NCBI GenBank assembly: GCA_963575745.1
Contig: CAUYUJ010020727.1
Location: 90,001-154,000 of the forward strand
Source: Prorocentrum cordatum
Taxonomy: Eukaryota > Sar > Dinophyceae > Prorocentrales > Prorocentraceae
Length of the DNA: 64,000 bases
Direction: 5' to 3'
This document shows positions 10,543 to 20,431 of this stretch, in pieces. The first letter of the stretch is position 1. Each line of letters opens with the position of its first letter. The translations under genes were made by a program, and so were the position numbers. A model generated the notes under the pieces. The model was not told the DNA's origin and searched no databases. It saw nothing but the letters and a program-made list of their open reading frames with translations.

Positions 10543-11250
10543 GTCGCTGTAGTTGTATTGGTTGTCGTGGTGCTGCTGGTCGCCGTGCTGCTCCTGGTCG
10601 CCGTGGTGGTGGTGGTGGTGGTGGTGGTGGTGGTGATGGTGGTGCTGGTCGCCGTGCTGGCGGGTGTGGCGTTGCTGGTCGTAGTCGTGGTAGTTGTGGT
10701 GGTGGTTCTGCTGCTGCCGCTGCTGCTGCTGCGTGTTGTCGCAGTTGTGGTAGTAGTTGTCGTGGTTCTGCTGGTCGCCGTGCTGCCCCTTGTCGCCGTC
10801 GTGGTGGTGGTGGCGGTGGTGGTGCTGCTGCTGCTGTTGCTTGTTGTCGCAGTTGTGGTAGTAGTTGTCGTGTTTCTGTTGGTCGCCGTGCTGCCCCTGG
10901 TCGCCGTCGTGGTGGTGGTGCTGGTCGCCGTGCAAGTTGTGGTGGCGCTGCTGGTGGTAGTCGTAGTGGTTGTGGTGGTGGTTGTGGTGCTGCTGCTGCT
11001 GGTGCTGCTGCTTCTGGTGCTGCTGCTGCTGCTTGTTGTCGCTGTAGTGGTAGTTGTTGTCGTGGTGCTGCTGGTCGCCGTGCTGCCCCTGGTCGCCGTC
11101 GTGGTGGTGGTGGTGCTGGTCGCCTTGCTGGCGGTGGTGGCGCTGCTGGTCGTAGGCGCGGTGGTGGCGGTTATGCTGCAGCTGCTGCCGCTGCTTGTTG
11201 TCGCAGTTGTGGTAGTGCTTGTAGTGATTCTGCTGGTCTTCCTGCTGCGC
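8200..11250. repeat. CTG/GTG triplet satellite with higher-order units
   Basis: About 3 kb built from runs of CTG and GTG with fixed connecting segments such as CTGCTGGTCGCCGTGCTG, seen near 8419, 8598, 8771, 8999, 9209, 9467, 10211, 10391, 10576, 10767 and 11070. Unit length is mostly 170-260 bp and varies with the number of triplets. On the minus strand it reads as His/Gln/Asp-rich, on the plus strand as poly-Val/Leu. A non-repeat island at about 9700-9895 interrupts the array. It abuts the 3' end of the RING-type LINE, so it may be a hugely expanded downstream or former coding segment of that element. Confidence 0.85.
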
Positions 11251-11294
11251 CGGCGGGCAGGCTCCCGGGGTGGGGCCGCGCCCGTTCCACCGCA

Positions 11295-11855
11295 TCAGAA
11301 ACACGGCGGCAGTCGGCTAGGGGCCGGCGTCTCCGTGTAGCGGGCGTCCGCCAGGAGGTCGGCGAGGTGCGGCTCGTCCCCGTCGACGGCCAGGGTGTGC
11401 GGCGGCAGCTCCAGCAGCGTGGCCGCGAACGCCCTCTGGGCCGCGACCGCAGCCAAGCCTGTCCAGCGGTGTAGGTACGCCGCCCGCGCCGACGCTCGGA
11501 GTCGCTGCGGCGCGCTGCGGGCTCTGGTCCTGGCGAGCAGCCGGACGAAGGTCAGGGCCTTCTCGGACCACCTGCCGCCGACTTCCAAGCCCAGCACAAC
11601 CAATCGGCATCTCCTTGACCCGATGAGCTCGGGGTAGGTCGCTTCCTTCCGGCCCCGCGCGACCGCGAGCTGGACTCCGTCCTCGTCCGCGGCTCTGGGG
11701 TGCGCGGTGCCGTCGGTGCGGACTGGCGACACCAGGGTCGCGTCAATCGCCAGCTGCGCTCCTCCCCAGAGCGGCAGGCCGTTCGCGATGACCTCGATCT
11801 TGCGCCCGTCGCGGGGGTCGACGCCGTCCACGTTGAGGTCTCGCAGGAGCTGATT
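11295..11855 (-). pseudogene. C-terminal nuclease-like segment after in-frame stop
   Basis: The frame continues directly from the reverse transcriptase past a TAG (GGRVA-stop-NQLLRDLNVDG, about 11853-11855), so one substitution separates the two. WGGAQLAIDATLVSP and LVVLGLEVGGRW give an Asp and a Glu spaced as in PD-(D/E)xK restriction-like endonucleases, which cut target DNA in R2-type elements. That family link rests on pattern and position, not on a profile search. With the stop in place the copy should make a protein lacking this part. Confidence 0.55.
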
Positions 11856-14384
11856 CTATGCGACTCGGCCCCCGGCCTCGCGGCAGATACGTGCAGCCGC
11901 TTTCTCTAATGGGATGGATCTCTTCTTGAGTACCCCTGCCCTTGGGCACGCCGCTCTGTGGTCACCTCTGGCGTCCAGTCTGCCTCTGCATCTGCAAGCG
12001 CTCGCTGCGAAGGGTAAATCAAATCGCAAGCGCCTGAGGAGCAGGACTCTGAATTCTGCCGGCGGGATGTGGAAGTCCCCCGTCGTGGGCAGCGCGGTGA
12101 AGGCTCGTCCCGCGCACGGCCCGCTCTGTGACCGGAGGAGGGCGCGGTCCGGTGGCGTGGAGGCGTTGAGGAGCTGCTGTCGGGCTGTGTTCTCCGAGAC
12201 TCTGGCGGCCCAGAACTGCCAGCCGTGCGCCCATTCGCCGTGCTCCCGTTCGTGCGTCGGCGGTGGCCGGGCGCTCTGCGCAAGGTCGTGCCAGTTGGGC
12301 GCGGCGAAGCCGTGCGCCGAGAGGTGCTCCTTTGCCCTGCTGGCTTGTTGCAAGCACCCGGGAGCGGCCGGCAGCGGGCCCCGGTCCAGCTCGCTCAGTG
12401 CAGCGCAGATCTGGTTTGTGAGCTCGGGGCAGCGTTCGCGGAGCATCTGCGCGCAGTCTGCCCAGGAAGCCCACCAGGCCGCCGGCGCCGTCCTGGACGC
12501 GCTTCGCAGGCCGAGCCCCCCCATGCAAAGCGGCAGTTGGCAGCGTTGGCGCGCTGACGTGCCTTCTGCGACAGCTTCTTGCGGGAGTTCCAGCAAGTCG
12601 GCGAGCGCGTTGGCCAGGTTGTCGTCGTGCGCTGCGGCGAAGGCGGCCGTGTCCTCGGGAGCCAGCGCCCTCAGGAAGAAGTTGGCCCGGGGGTTGGCGC
12701 ACATGCTGAGCAGGAGCCACGAGGATTGCAGGTCCCCGACGTGTGGTATCCTCGCGAGCAAGCGGCGGTGTTCTTCCAGGATGGCCTCCAGGTGTTGGGC
12801 GACGAAAGCTCCGTGGCCTATCGGGGCCCCCAGAACGACCAAGCCCTGGGCTTCCGGCGGGGTGTCTGCTCCTCCTACCCACACCCGGTCTGCTGCTGAG
12901 CCCAGCTCTCGGATGCCAAGTGGCTCCTGCCCTCCCCTGTTCCAGACTCGCGTCTTCCCCATGTTCACGCTGATGCCGCAGTGCGCTTGGAGGGCGTCCC
13001 GCACGGCGTTGAAGAGGAACCTCGCTCTGTCTGGCGTGGTGACCAAGTACACGTCGTCAAGGAAGGCGAAGATGCGCTCCCCGGGCCGGAGTATGCCTTG
13101 GACCTGTTGCAGGGCGGGGTGTTGTCCCAAGGCAAACAGGGCTGGCATGAGCGGGTCTCCTTGCTCTCCTCCTTCCGCCTGGTCGATCGCGTGCCCTTGT
13201 CCCGCGTGGTCGTGCCACCAGTACTGCGATCTTTCCCCGTAGAAGAGGCGGCAGAAGGGAAGCAGTGCGCTACCCCTTCCCAGGTTTGCTAATCCTTCGA
13301 GCATCGAGTTTCTGGACATGAGGTCGAATGCCCCGATTCCGTCTATGGAAACCACCGTGGCAGCCGGGTCACCCTGGGTGAGAGTCTGCACGAGGTGCGC
13401 CACGCATTCCGTGCCTGCTCGGGTCGAGAGTGCGAACTGGAAGGGGGCAGTCGCCTGCTCGACCTCTTCGCCCACTTGCTGCGCCAGCGTGCGGGCTACC
13501 AGCCGCCTGAAGACGTCGCCAGTCACGATGCCTCGCACCCTCCCGTTGCTCTTGCGCAGCGCCGTGGGGCGGCCGAGCCGGAGGGCCTCTGCCACGGGGC
13601 CAGGGATTTCTGCCCTCGCAAGGAGCGTGGCAGCGTGGTGCAGGAGGTCGCAGCAGTGCTCGTCGTCCAGCAGCGTCTGCAAGTGTTCTCCCGTCATCCC
13701 TGAGGGGCCCGGCGCAGCGCCCCGGCGACTCCTGCGCACGTTCGTGAGGAGGCGGTCTGGTTCCAGGCTGGCGAGGCCTTGCGGCGGCGCGCGGGCGGCT
13801 CGCTCGCTGAGCTGCTCTCTCGGCTGCTGCAGGCGGCGTGCCGGGTCCCGGAGTTCGTCCAGAGTGGCCTGTGTGCCTGGTGCCACCGCGCTCGCTGTCA
13901 GCGCTTGCCGCGCCGCCGAGACCTCGCCGAGGCGGATCAGCTCGCGGGCCCTCTCGCAGCGGCTGCGGAGCTCCTCGTTTTCGTCTGGCGCCCGGCCCCG
14001 TCGTGCCTCGGGCGCCCTGCTCTGCCCGTTCGCGTCTCGCTCGGGCGGCCTGCGCGGCGGGCCCGGCTGTGCTTCTGTCAGAAGCTGCGCCCAGTCTCCA
14101 GCCTCGAAGCGGGTGAACCTCTCCAGGAGTTGCTCCTTGGGGATCCTTTGCTGCCCCGCCTCTCTCCTCAAGAGCAGTCGTGGGAGCAGGAGGAACAGCT
14201 TCCACCCTCTCGCTGCTCCTGTCTCGTCTGCTTCGCCCTCTCGGATCAACTCCAAAGCTTTGCGCAAGGCGTTGCGGAACGGCCCCCGCGCGAACGCTGG
14301 CGCCCGTTGGAGGGTTGGCACGCGGGCCCGGAGCACAGATGCTGCGTCTGTCGCGTCCAGCGCTTCCCTCTCTGCCGCCGTCAA
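11856..14384 (-). CDS. Reverse transcriptase of RING-type retroelement
   Basis: About 842 codons open from a TTG; no early ATG, so the start is probably upstream in a shifted frame. Reverse transcriptase blocks in order: PGPSGMTGEHL, IVTGDVFRRLVARTL, SIDGIGAFDLMSR (first catalytic Asp), EGGEQGDPLMPALFA, FAFLDDVYLVT (catalytic DD at 13053-13058) and VNMGKTRVWNRGG. The C-terminus carries CRCRGRLDARGDHRAAC, a CxC...H...C zinc-binding pattern just before the nuclease-like part, the arrangement of R2-type elements. All catalytic residues are present. The plus-strand relative at 21152-22990 has the same block order, which supports the reading. Confidence 0.8.
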   Translation of the reverse strand: MTAAEREALDATDAASVLRARVPTLQRAPAFARGPFRNALRKALELIREGEADETGAARGWKLFLLLPRLLLRREAGQQRIPKEQLLERFTRFEAGDWAQLLTEAQPGPPRRPPERDANGQSRAPEARRGRAPDENEELRSRCERARELIRLGEVSAARQALTASAVAPGTQATLDELRDPARRLQQPREQLSERAARAPPQGLASLEPDRLLTNVRRSRRGAAPGPSGMTGEHLQTLLDDEHCCDLLHHAATLLARAEIPGPVAEALRLGRPTALRKSNGRVRGIVTGDVFRRLVARTLAQQVGEEVEQATAPFQFALSTRAGTECVAHLVQTLTQGDPAATVVSIDGIGAFDLMSRNSMLEGLANLGRGSALLPFCRLFYGERSQYWWHDHAGQGHAIDQAEGGEQGDPLMPALFALGQHPALQQVQGILRPGERIFAFLDDVYLVTTPDRARFLFNAVRDALQAHCGISVNMGKTRVWNRGGQEPLGIRELGSAADRVWVGGADTPPEAQGLVVLGAPIGHGAFVAQHLEAILEEHRRLLARIPHVGDLQSSWLLLSMCANPRANFFLRALAPEDTAAFAAAHDDNLANALADLLELPQEAVAEGTSARQRCQLPLCMGGLGLRSASRTAPAAWWASWADCAQMLRERCPELTNQICAALSELDRGPLPAAPGCLQQASRAKEHLSAHGFAAPNWHDLAQSARPPPTHEREHGEWAHGWQFWAARVSENTARQQLLNASTPPDRALLRSQSGPCAGRAFTALPTTGDFHIPPAEFRVLLLRRLRFDLPFAASACRCRGRLDARGDHRAACPRAGVLKKRSIPLEKAAARICREAGGRVA

Positions 14385-14613
14385 GCGAGCGCGGGCGTGG
14401 GCGGGGCGGCGCCCCAGGGGCGCCCGGGGAGGAGCAGCTCGTCCCGCGCCCCCGTCTCGGCGGGGCTGGGCCAGCGGCGCGGGCAGCGCGGGGCCAGAGT
14501 TGCTGGAGGCGCTGTCCTCAGTGTCCTCCTCGCTCTCGCTGGCGGTGCTGCTGCTCGAGCTACCTCCTCCCCCTCCTCCCCCTCCTCTGGTGCCTCTTCC
14601 TCTTCGGCCCCCT
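14385..14613 (-). other. Acidic linker read in a third frame
   Basis: Between the RING frame and the reverse transcriptase frame, a Glu-rich stretch (EEEEAPEEAEGEALEGAEEE) is open in the remaining frame over about 15088-14381. The plus-strand relative has a matching acidic stretch (EEEAPEEAEAAEEGEEEA, about 20690-20750) ahead of its reverse transcriptase, so this is genuine protein sequence and the two copies mark frameshifts on both of its sides. Confidence 0.5.
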
Positions 14614-16553
14614 CTAGCGCCTCGCCCTCTGCTTCCTCTGGCGCCTCTTCCTCCTCTGCCTCCTCGGCCTCTGCCTTCTCCTGGGCCCCCTCCGCTGGCG
14701 TCGTCGCTGGGCTGAGGTCCTGCTGGCGCCGCTGGTGGCGGCCTCGGCGGGCGCGGCGCGGCTGCGGCCCACCTGGCCGGGTCGCGGGTCTGCGCGCCGG
14801 TCGACCCCCCGCGCCGGCACGACCCCCCCGAAGAGCTCGAGCAAGAGGTCCTGGGCGAGGTTGTGGATGTAGCCAGCGCTGTCCGCCAGCGCTCTGACCA
14901 CAGGCGGCAGGTGCACGTGTCCAGGGCGTGCTCCGCCCCCAGCGGCGATCACGGCATATATCGCCCCTGGGCTGGCCCCTGCGAACTCCAGCCCTTGGGC
15001 GAAGGTCTCGGCTGGCACGGGGCCCGCTTGCTGCAAGGCCTCCACTGTCGGCTGCCACCAGTCGTGCGTGAGCGGGTGCGTGCTCCATCCCGCCGCCTCC
15101 TGCTGGTCAAGCAGCCCCGCCGCTGCTAATAGCAAGGGCACGTACACGCGTGAGTTGGTTCGTTCTCGTAGTGGGCCCGCCAGGGGAGGCCATCCGGCGA
15201 AGCGGCCAGGCTGCCGTTGCTCTGCGGCGGTGGGCGCTTGTTCGGGGCGCGCCAGTCGAGGGTCTCCTGCGTCTGCTGTTGTCGCGGGCGGCGACGGAGG
15301 GGCGGCGACCACTGGCTCCGGAAGCGGCGTGGCGGCGCAGCCCTCGCAGAGCCAGGCCCCGTGCCATCTCCACGACCCTCCTGTGGCCCTGGCGGCCCTG
15401 GCGACCCACTCGATTGGCCCTGGCCGTCCGCAGGGGCAGCGCGGCGGTCTCGCGCCCTGCGGCGGCGAGACGTCGCTACCCAGGGGGGCCACGTCGCAGG
15501 CGCGGCATTCCCAGCTGCCCGCCAGCCCGCTGGGCCCGCGAGAGTGCCGCCACCGCAGGGGTTGGAAATGTCGCGGGCAGACTGCGATGGCGTGCGGCGC
15601 GGGCCCTCCTGGCTGCTCAAGGGGCCCTCCTGCGTAAGGGTCCGCCTCCTCCTCACTTGGCGGGCCGGCCGCGGCTCGGCAGCGTGAGCACCTGCACCCT
15701 CGGGTGGGGTAGTCTCCAGAAGCGTTCAGGGACCCCGCGAAGCCCGCGAGCGCCGCCACGCCACCCGGCGAGTCCCCCCACGGGCTGTTGCAAAGGGGGC
15801 ATGGCGACCTTTCGGCACGGGATGCGTCACCTGTGTGGTGCAAGTGGGCCAGGCCCGCCCGTGTCGGCCGATGCCTCGCTGCGCACGCTGCGTGGAAGCG
15901 GCGGGGGACATGGCCGCAAGCTGGCCACGTCACGGTGTCCCCTTCGAGCGGCGTCTGGCAGATGGCGCATTCCTCCCTGTCTGGCCGGTCTGGCCCCTGC
16001 TGTTGCTGCGGTGGCTGTCGCTGCTCCTCGGCCGCCTCGCGCCCTGCTGGCGGCAGGGAGAGGCCCGAGAAGTCCCGCCGCCTTCCCTCTGGTTCAGGGG
16101 GCGCTGCCGGCCAGGCGCCGAAAATGCTGGCGAAGTGGTTCAGCTGCGGTGGTGGTGGCGGTGGTGAGGCCGACCGCGCGCCCGCTCGCGAGTCTGGCGT
16201 GGCAAACCCTTCCGGCGCCGACAGCATGTGCGGCGGCGTCTCCGCGAGCGCTGGTACCGGGGCAGACTCTCCCGATCTGCGTTCCGGCGTGCCCGGCGGC
16301 TCGTCGGCTGGCCCGGGGGGGCCTGGGTGGCTGGCTTCGCCGACCCGTTGTCCGCGGTAGCCGTAGAGCGCCTCCCGCGGACTCCTCGCCAGTGCGCACT
16401 GCTCCTGTCGTGGTGGTGGCGGTGCTTGTGCTGGCGCTGGTGCTGGTGGCGGCGCTGTCGGTCGCTGTCGCGGTGCTGCTGCTGGTCGCTGTGTTTGCGG
16501 TGGCGTTGGTGTTTCTGCTGGTCGGTGTCGCAGGGTGTCGTTGTGGTGGTTGC

Positions 16554-16591
<38 letters not shown>

Positions 16592-16788
16592 CGTCGTGGT
16601 GGTGCCGCTGCAGCTGGTCGCAGTGGCGACGCTGCCGCTGGTGATGGTTGTCGTGGTGGTGGTGTTGCTGCTGATGTTGCTGCTTGTCGTCGTCGTTGTG
16701 CTGCTGCTCGCGGCGCCACTGTTGGGAGTCGTGCCGCCTTTTGTGGTCGAGCATGTTGTCGCGTTGCTCCTGCGGGCTTGCTGCACAA
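14614..16788 (-). CDS. RING-finger protein of retroelement
   Basis: Open frame of about 724 codons. Its first part is low-complexity Gln/His/Pro. QRVGEASHPGPPGP (near 16360-16320) is a motif I know from dinoflagellate retroelement proteins. A RING-like finger follows: ECAICQTPLEGD, then CGHVPRRFHAACAARH and CPLCNSP (about 15990-15780), with cysteines and histidines in C3HC4/C3H2C3 order. A second Cys-rich region has CRCSRC, WECRAC and CPCGRPGP. The end, AQDLLLELFGGVVPARGVD, matches the start of the plus-strand relative (VQDLLLEAFGDGVLARGVD at about 20455), linking the two copies. RING fingers usually recruit ubiquitin-conjugating enzymes; in a retroelement this could tag host or element proteins, which is inference. 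The start codon is not clear. Confidence 0.7.
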
Positions 16789-17224
16789 GCCGGGGCGCCA
16801 CCGGGGACCGCAGCGGAGCCGCGCGAACCCCGATGGGGAACTGGCCCCAGGGGAGTCCTACCGTGGGAATGGGGCTCTTCCCGTGGGGGGCACAGGCTGC
16901 AGCTGACGCCGGCCCCCTCCCTCGGAAGGGGCTGGAGGGCTGGCGGCCAGACGGCTGGAATGGCCGTCTGGGGCGGCGGGGGGCCCTGCTGGCTGCCACT
17001 GCTGCTGCTGCTTTTTCTGCTGCTTTTGCTGCTGCTGTTGCTGCTTCTGCTGCCGGGGAGCTGCCGTCCGCAGTCGTTGTCTGCGTGCTGTGGTGCTGTG
17101 GTGGTGCTGGTCGTCACTGTGGTGCTGGTCGTTGGGTGCGTGCTGTGGCGCTGGCCGTTTGGTGCATGCTGTGTTGCTGGTCGTTGGTGTTGGTCGCTGT
17201 GGTGCTGGCCGTTGTGGTGGTTGC

Positions 17225-17264
<40 letters not shown>

Positions 17265-17941
17265 GTCGTGGTGGCAGTGGTGGTGGTGGTGGTGGTGGTG
17301 GTGCTGCTGCTGCTGTTGCTGCTGCTGGTCGTCGTGGTGGTGCCGCTGCAACTGGTCGCAGTGGCGACGCTGCCGCTGGTGATGGTTGTCGTGGTGGTGG
17401 TGTTGCTGCTGATGTTGCTGCTTGTCGTCGTCGTTGTGCTGCTGCTCGCGGCGCCACTGTTGGGAGTCGTGCCGCCTTTTGTGGTCGAGCATGTTGTCGC
17501 GTTGCTCATGTAGGCTTGCTGCACAAGCCGGGGCGCCACCGGGGACCGCAGCGGAGCCGCGCGAACCCCGATGGGGAACTGGCCCCAGGGGAGTCCTACC
17601 GTGGGAATGGGGCTCTTCCCCTGGGGGGCACGGGCTGCAGCTGACGCCAGCCCCCTCCCTCGGAAGGGGCTGGAGGGCTGGCGGCCAGACGGCTGGAATG
17701 GCCGTCTGGGGTGGCGGAGGGCCCTGCTGGCTGCCGGGGCTGCTGCTGCTTTTGCTGCTGCTGCTGCTGCCAGGGGGCTGCCGTCCGCAGTCGTTGGCTG
17801 CGTGCTGTGGTGCTGTGGTGGTGCTGATCGTCACTGTGGTGCTGGTCGATGGCTGCGTGCTGTGGCGCTGGTCGTTTGGTGCGTGCTGTGTTGCTTGTCG
17901 TTGGTGTTGGTCGCTGTGGTGCTGGTCGTTGTGGTGCTGTG

Positions 17942-17972
<31 letters not shown>

Positions 17973-17975
17973 GCC

Positions 17976-18009
<34 letters not shown>

Positions 18010-20354
18010 TGTTGGTCGCTGTCGCGCTGGTCGCTGTGGTGTTGGTCGTTGCTGTGGTGCTGGTCGATGTCGCCGCCGTGGTGCTGGTCTCGGTACTGTG
18101 TGCTGCTGGCGTGGTGTTGCTGGTCTCGTGGTCTTTCCCTCAGTGGTCGTTGTGGTGTTGCTGGCTGTGCTTGCTGCTCTTGGGGCTGCTGGTCACCGCC
18201 GCTGTGTTGCTCGTGGTGCTGCTGCTGGCCGCGGTCGTTGTCTTCGTTGTTGTGCTGGTTGTTGGGTGCGTGCTGTGGTGCTTGTCGCTGGTGCTGGTTG
18301 CTATGGTGCTGGTCGCTGTGGTGCTGTGTGCTGCCGCTGCGGTGCTGGTCGCTGTGTGCGCGCGCATTGGCGCTGGTCGTTGGCTGCGTGCTGTGGTGCT
18401 GGTCGTTGTCGTCGCCGTGGTGCCGGTTGGCGCGGTGCTGGTGTGGTCGCCGTCGTGGTGTAGCTGGTGGGGCTGGTAATGCCGCGGGTCGTAGTTGTGA
18501 GCGGGGCCTGCCGTGTAAGGCAAGGCGGAATGTAGCACAGCAGCTGGCCCGGTCGATTTCGCAACAGTTCTTGTCATGCGTGCGTGGCTGTCGTGGCGGT
18601 GGTGCTGCTGCCGTTGTTTTTCGCCGTCGTGGCTGTGGCGGTGCAGCTGGTGCTGCTGGTGCTGCTGGTCGCTGTCGTGGTGCTGCTCGTTGCTGTCTTG
18701 GTCGCCGTCGTGGTGGGCGCCGTGGCGGGCGCCGTCGTAGTTTTCCTCCGCCTGTGGCCGCAGTTGGGTGCTGGCTGCTGTCGCTCTGGTCGCTGCGGTG
18801 CTGCCTGCTCTCGCAGCGCCCGTGGCGAAAGTGCGCTCTGGTCACGAGCGGCGCGCCCTCGCCGACACCCGCCCGCGCCATCTCACGGTCAGCGTCCTGT
18901 CGCCGGTGCGGGCGCCGGAGCTGAGAGTACCCATCGCCTTCATGGGGCGCTGGCTGTCCTGGCTTGGCCTCCTGGTCGCGGCGGCCCTCGCCCTGCCTTC
19001 TCCTGCCGCCCTCCTGTGCCTCCTCGCGCGGCTGCTGCTGTGCAGGCGGGCTCTGGTGCTGTCGCTGCCGCTCCTCGTCGCGTGTCGCCGCGCCCCTGGC
19101 TGCGGCGAGTGCCTTCCGGAGCTCGCTTTGCGCCCGCCTCGCGTCGAACCTCGCGGCCAGGCAAGCGCGCCGACGCTCGAAAGCCGCCGCCTGCTCCACG
19201 AGCGCGTCGTGCTCGGCGCACGCGGCCTCGAGGGCACTGGCCGCCAGCCGCCGCGTGGCTCGCCGGCGGCCGCGGCGAAGGACCCGGCGAGCGTAGGCCG
19301 CCCGGCGCGGCGCCCTCTCGTTCGCGCCTGCCCCTTGCGGCGCCTCGTGGTCGCGTTGCGCCTCCTTTGCTTCCTCGTGCTGCTCTCTCGCCTCTTCCTC
19401 CTCGGCCTCGTCGGGTGCGTCGCCCGGTGCTGGCGCCGAGCGTCGCGGTTGCTGCTCTGGCTGCCGCGCCTGGCTTTTGAGTGGTCGCCTCGGGGGCTCT
19501 CGCCGCGCCAGCGTCCAGAGGCCAGGCGGCGGACCCGGGTCGGGCGGCGACGGCGGCCCCACGCCGCTTGTCCAGGAAACCCCCAGGGGGGTCCCCAGAC
19601 CCTTCGTGGACCGGGTCTTCCTGGTTAGACCCTGGCGGTGTCCACCCCCAGGGGGGTCATGTCTGCAAGGGGCGGGCCGTCGCGTCGTGGCGCCAGGGCT
19701 GTCGTAGTCGTGTTGCTGGTGCTGGTGCTGGTGCTGGTGCTGCTGTTGCTGGTGCTCGCCGTCGTTGCCCCGCCGCTGGTTGCGGTGCTGTCGCTTGTGC
19801 TCGTCTTCGTCTTGGCGGTGGTGCTGCTGCTGGTGCTGCTGGTCGCCGTCGCGGTGGTGCTGGCGGTTGCCGTTGTGGTGGCGGCGTTGCGGGGCGCCGT
19901 CGCGGCGGCGGCGGTGCTTCTCCTTTGCCGCTGCCGCCTCCTCCTCCTCCGCCTCTGCCGCCTTTTCCTCCTGTTCCTCCTCTTCCTCCTCTGTCGCTCT
20001 GCCTCTGGCCCTGCTCGGCGTCGCCCTCTGCCGTGCGCCCGGCCTCCCTTCAAAAGCGGTGGCCGCCCTCCCTGTGCAGCCTCTGCCTCTGTCGGCCTGC
20101 ATGGCGGGGCGTCGCCCCGGCAGCGGGGCCATCCCGGCGGGCGCCGCGGGCCGGCCCGCCGCCCCCGCCCTGCGCGAGCGCCCGGTCAGTTTGGCGGCTC
20201 TTTCTGGCCCGTCCTCGGCCTCTGGCGCGGCCGTGCTGCTGGCTCCGCCTGCGCGTCGCCTCCCCTCCTGCTGCGCCGCCTCTGCTCCCCCCGAGCGGCT
20301 GCGCGGCAGGTCGGCGTGCAAGCTCCTGCCCGCGGGCCCGGGCGAGGGCGCCAT
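16140..20354 (-). CDS. His/Gln-rich ORF1-like protein
   Basis: An open frame of 1,404 codons beginning at an ATG (20354) only 23 bp inside the hairpin. The N-terminal part is Ala/Arg/Glu-rich. A likely coiled coil lies near 19240-19080 (LVEQAAAFERRRACLAAR and neighbours, rich in heptad-like Leu/Ala and charged residues). Long stretches are His/Gln/Asp repeats made by CTG/GTG triplets, and a ~740-bp duplication (16591-18050) is included. The C-terminal part overlaps the RING frame in another register, so only one frame can be right there; RING motifs favour the other. Because triplet repeats keep frames open by composition, I trust the N-terminal and coiled-coil parts more than the whole length. 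Confidence 0.45.
16591..18050. repeat. ~740-bp tandem duplication
   Basis: The block starting TCGTCGTGGTGGTGCCGCTG at 16591 recurs at 17329, an offset of 738 bp. The match continues through GGGGCGCCACCGGGGACCGC and the GGAATGGCCGTCTGG segment to the CTG run near 17240 and 17950. The offset falls to 717 by 17064/17781 because of CTG-run length change. Few substitutions are seen, so the duplication looks recent. Confidence 0.9.
18051..19560. repeat. Degenerate GCTGGTCG/GTGGTGCTG repeats, then coiled-coil coding stretch
   Basis: From about 18050 to 18760 the sequence is a looser version of the triplet satellite, with repeated GTGGTGCTGGTCGCTG. From 18840 to 19560 it loses periodicity and, on the minus strand, reads as the charged coiled-coil part of the His/Gln-rich frame. 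Confidence 0.6.
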
Positions 20355-20376
20355 CGCGCGCAGGCCCGGCCCCCCC

Positions 20377-20418
20377 CGCGCGCGCGCGGAAGTAAAACTT
20401 TACTTCCGCGCGCGCGCG
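20377..20418. repeat. Hairpin between head-to-head elements
   Basis: Arms 20377-20396 and 20399-20418 are exact reverse complements around AC (20397-20398). Each arm is GC-alternating sequence followed by GGAAGTAAA. The minus-strand ATG of the large retroelement lies 23 bp to the left and the plus-strand relative begins within about 20 bp to the right. Confidence 0.9.
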
Positions 20419-20431
20419 CGCACGCATCAGC

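Larger units (their letters stand above)
11295..20418 (-). mobile_element. RING-finger non-LTR retroelement, full-length-like copy
   Basis: Minus-strand series: a long His/Gln-rich frame (20354-16140), a RING-finger frame with the VGEASHPGP motif (16788-14614), an acidic linker in a third frame (about 14700-14400), reverse transcriptase (14384-11856), and a C-terminal nuclease-like segment (11855-11295) behind an in-frame TAG. The frames are not contiguous, so at least two frameshifts and one stop separate them unless recoding is used. A diverged relative lies head to head on the plus strand at 20432-22990. The 5' limit is taken at the hairpin ending 20418. Confidence 0.7.

Noticed and set aside
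8007-11474. Open frames of 500-650 codons on both strands
   Set aside because: They are translations of CTG/GTG triplet runs, open in several frames at once, with no domain.
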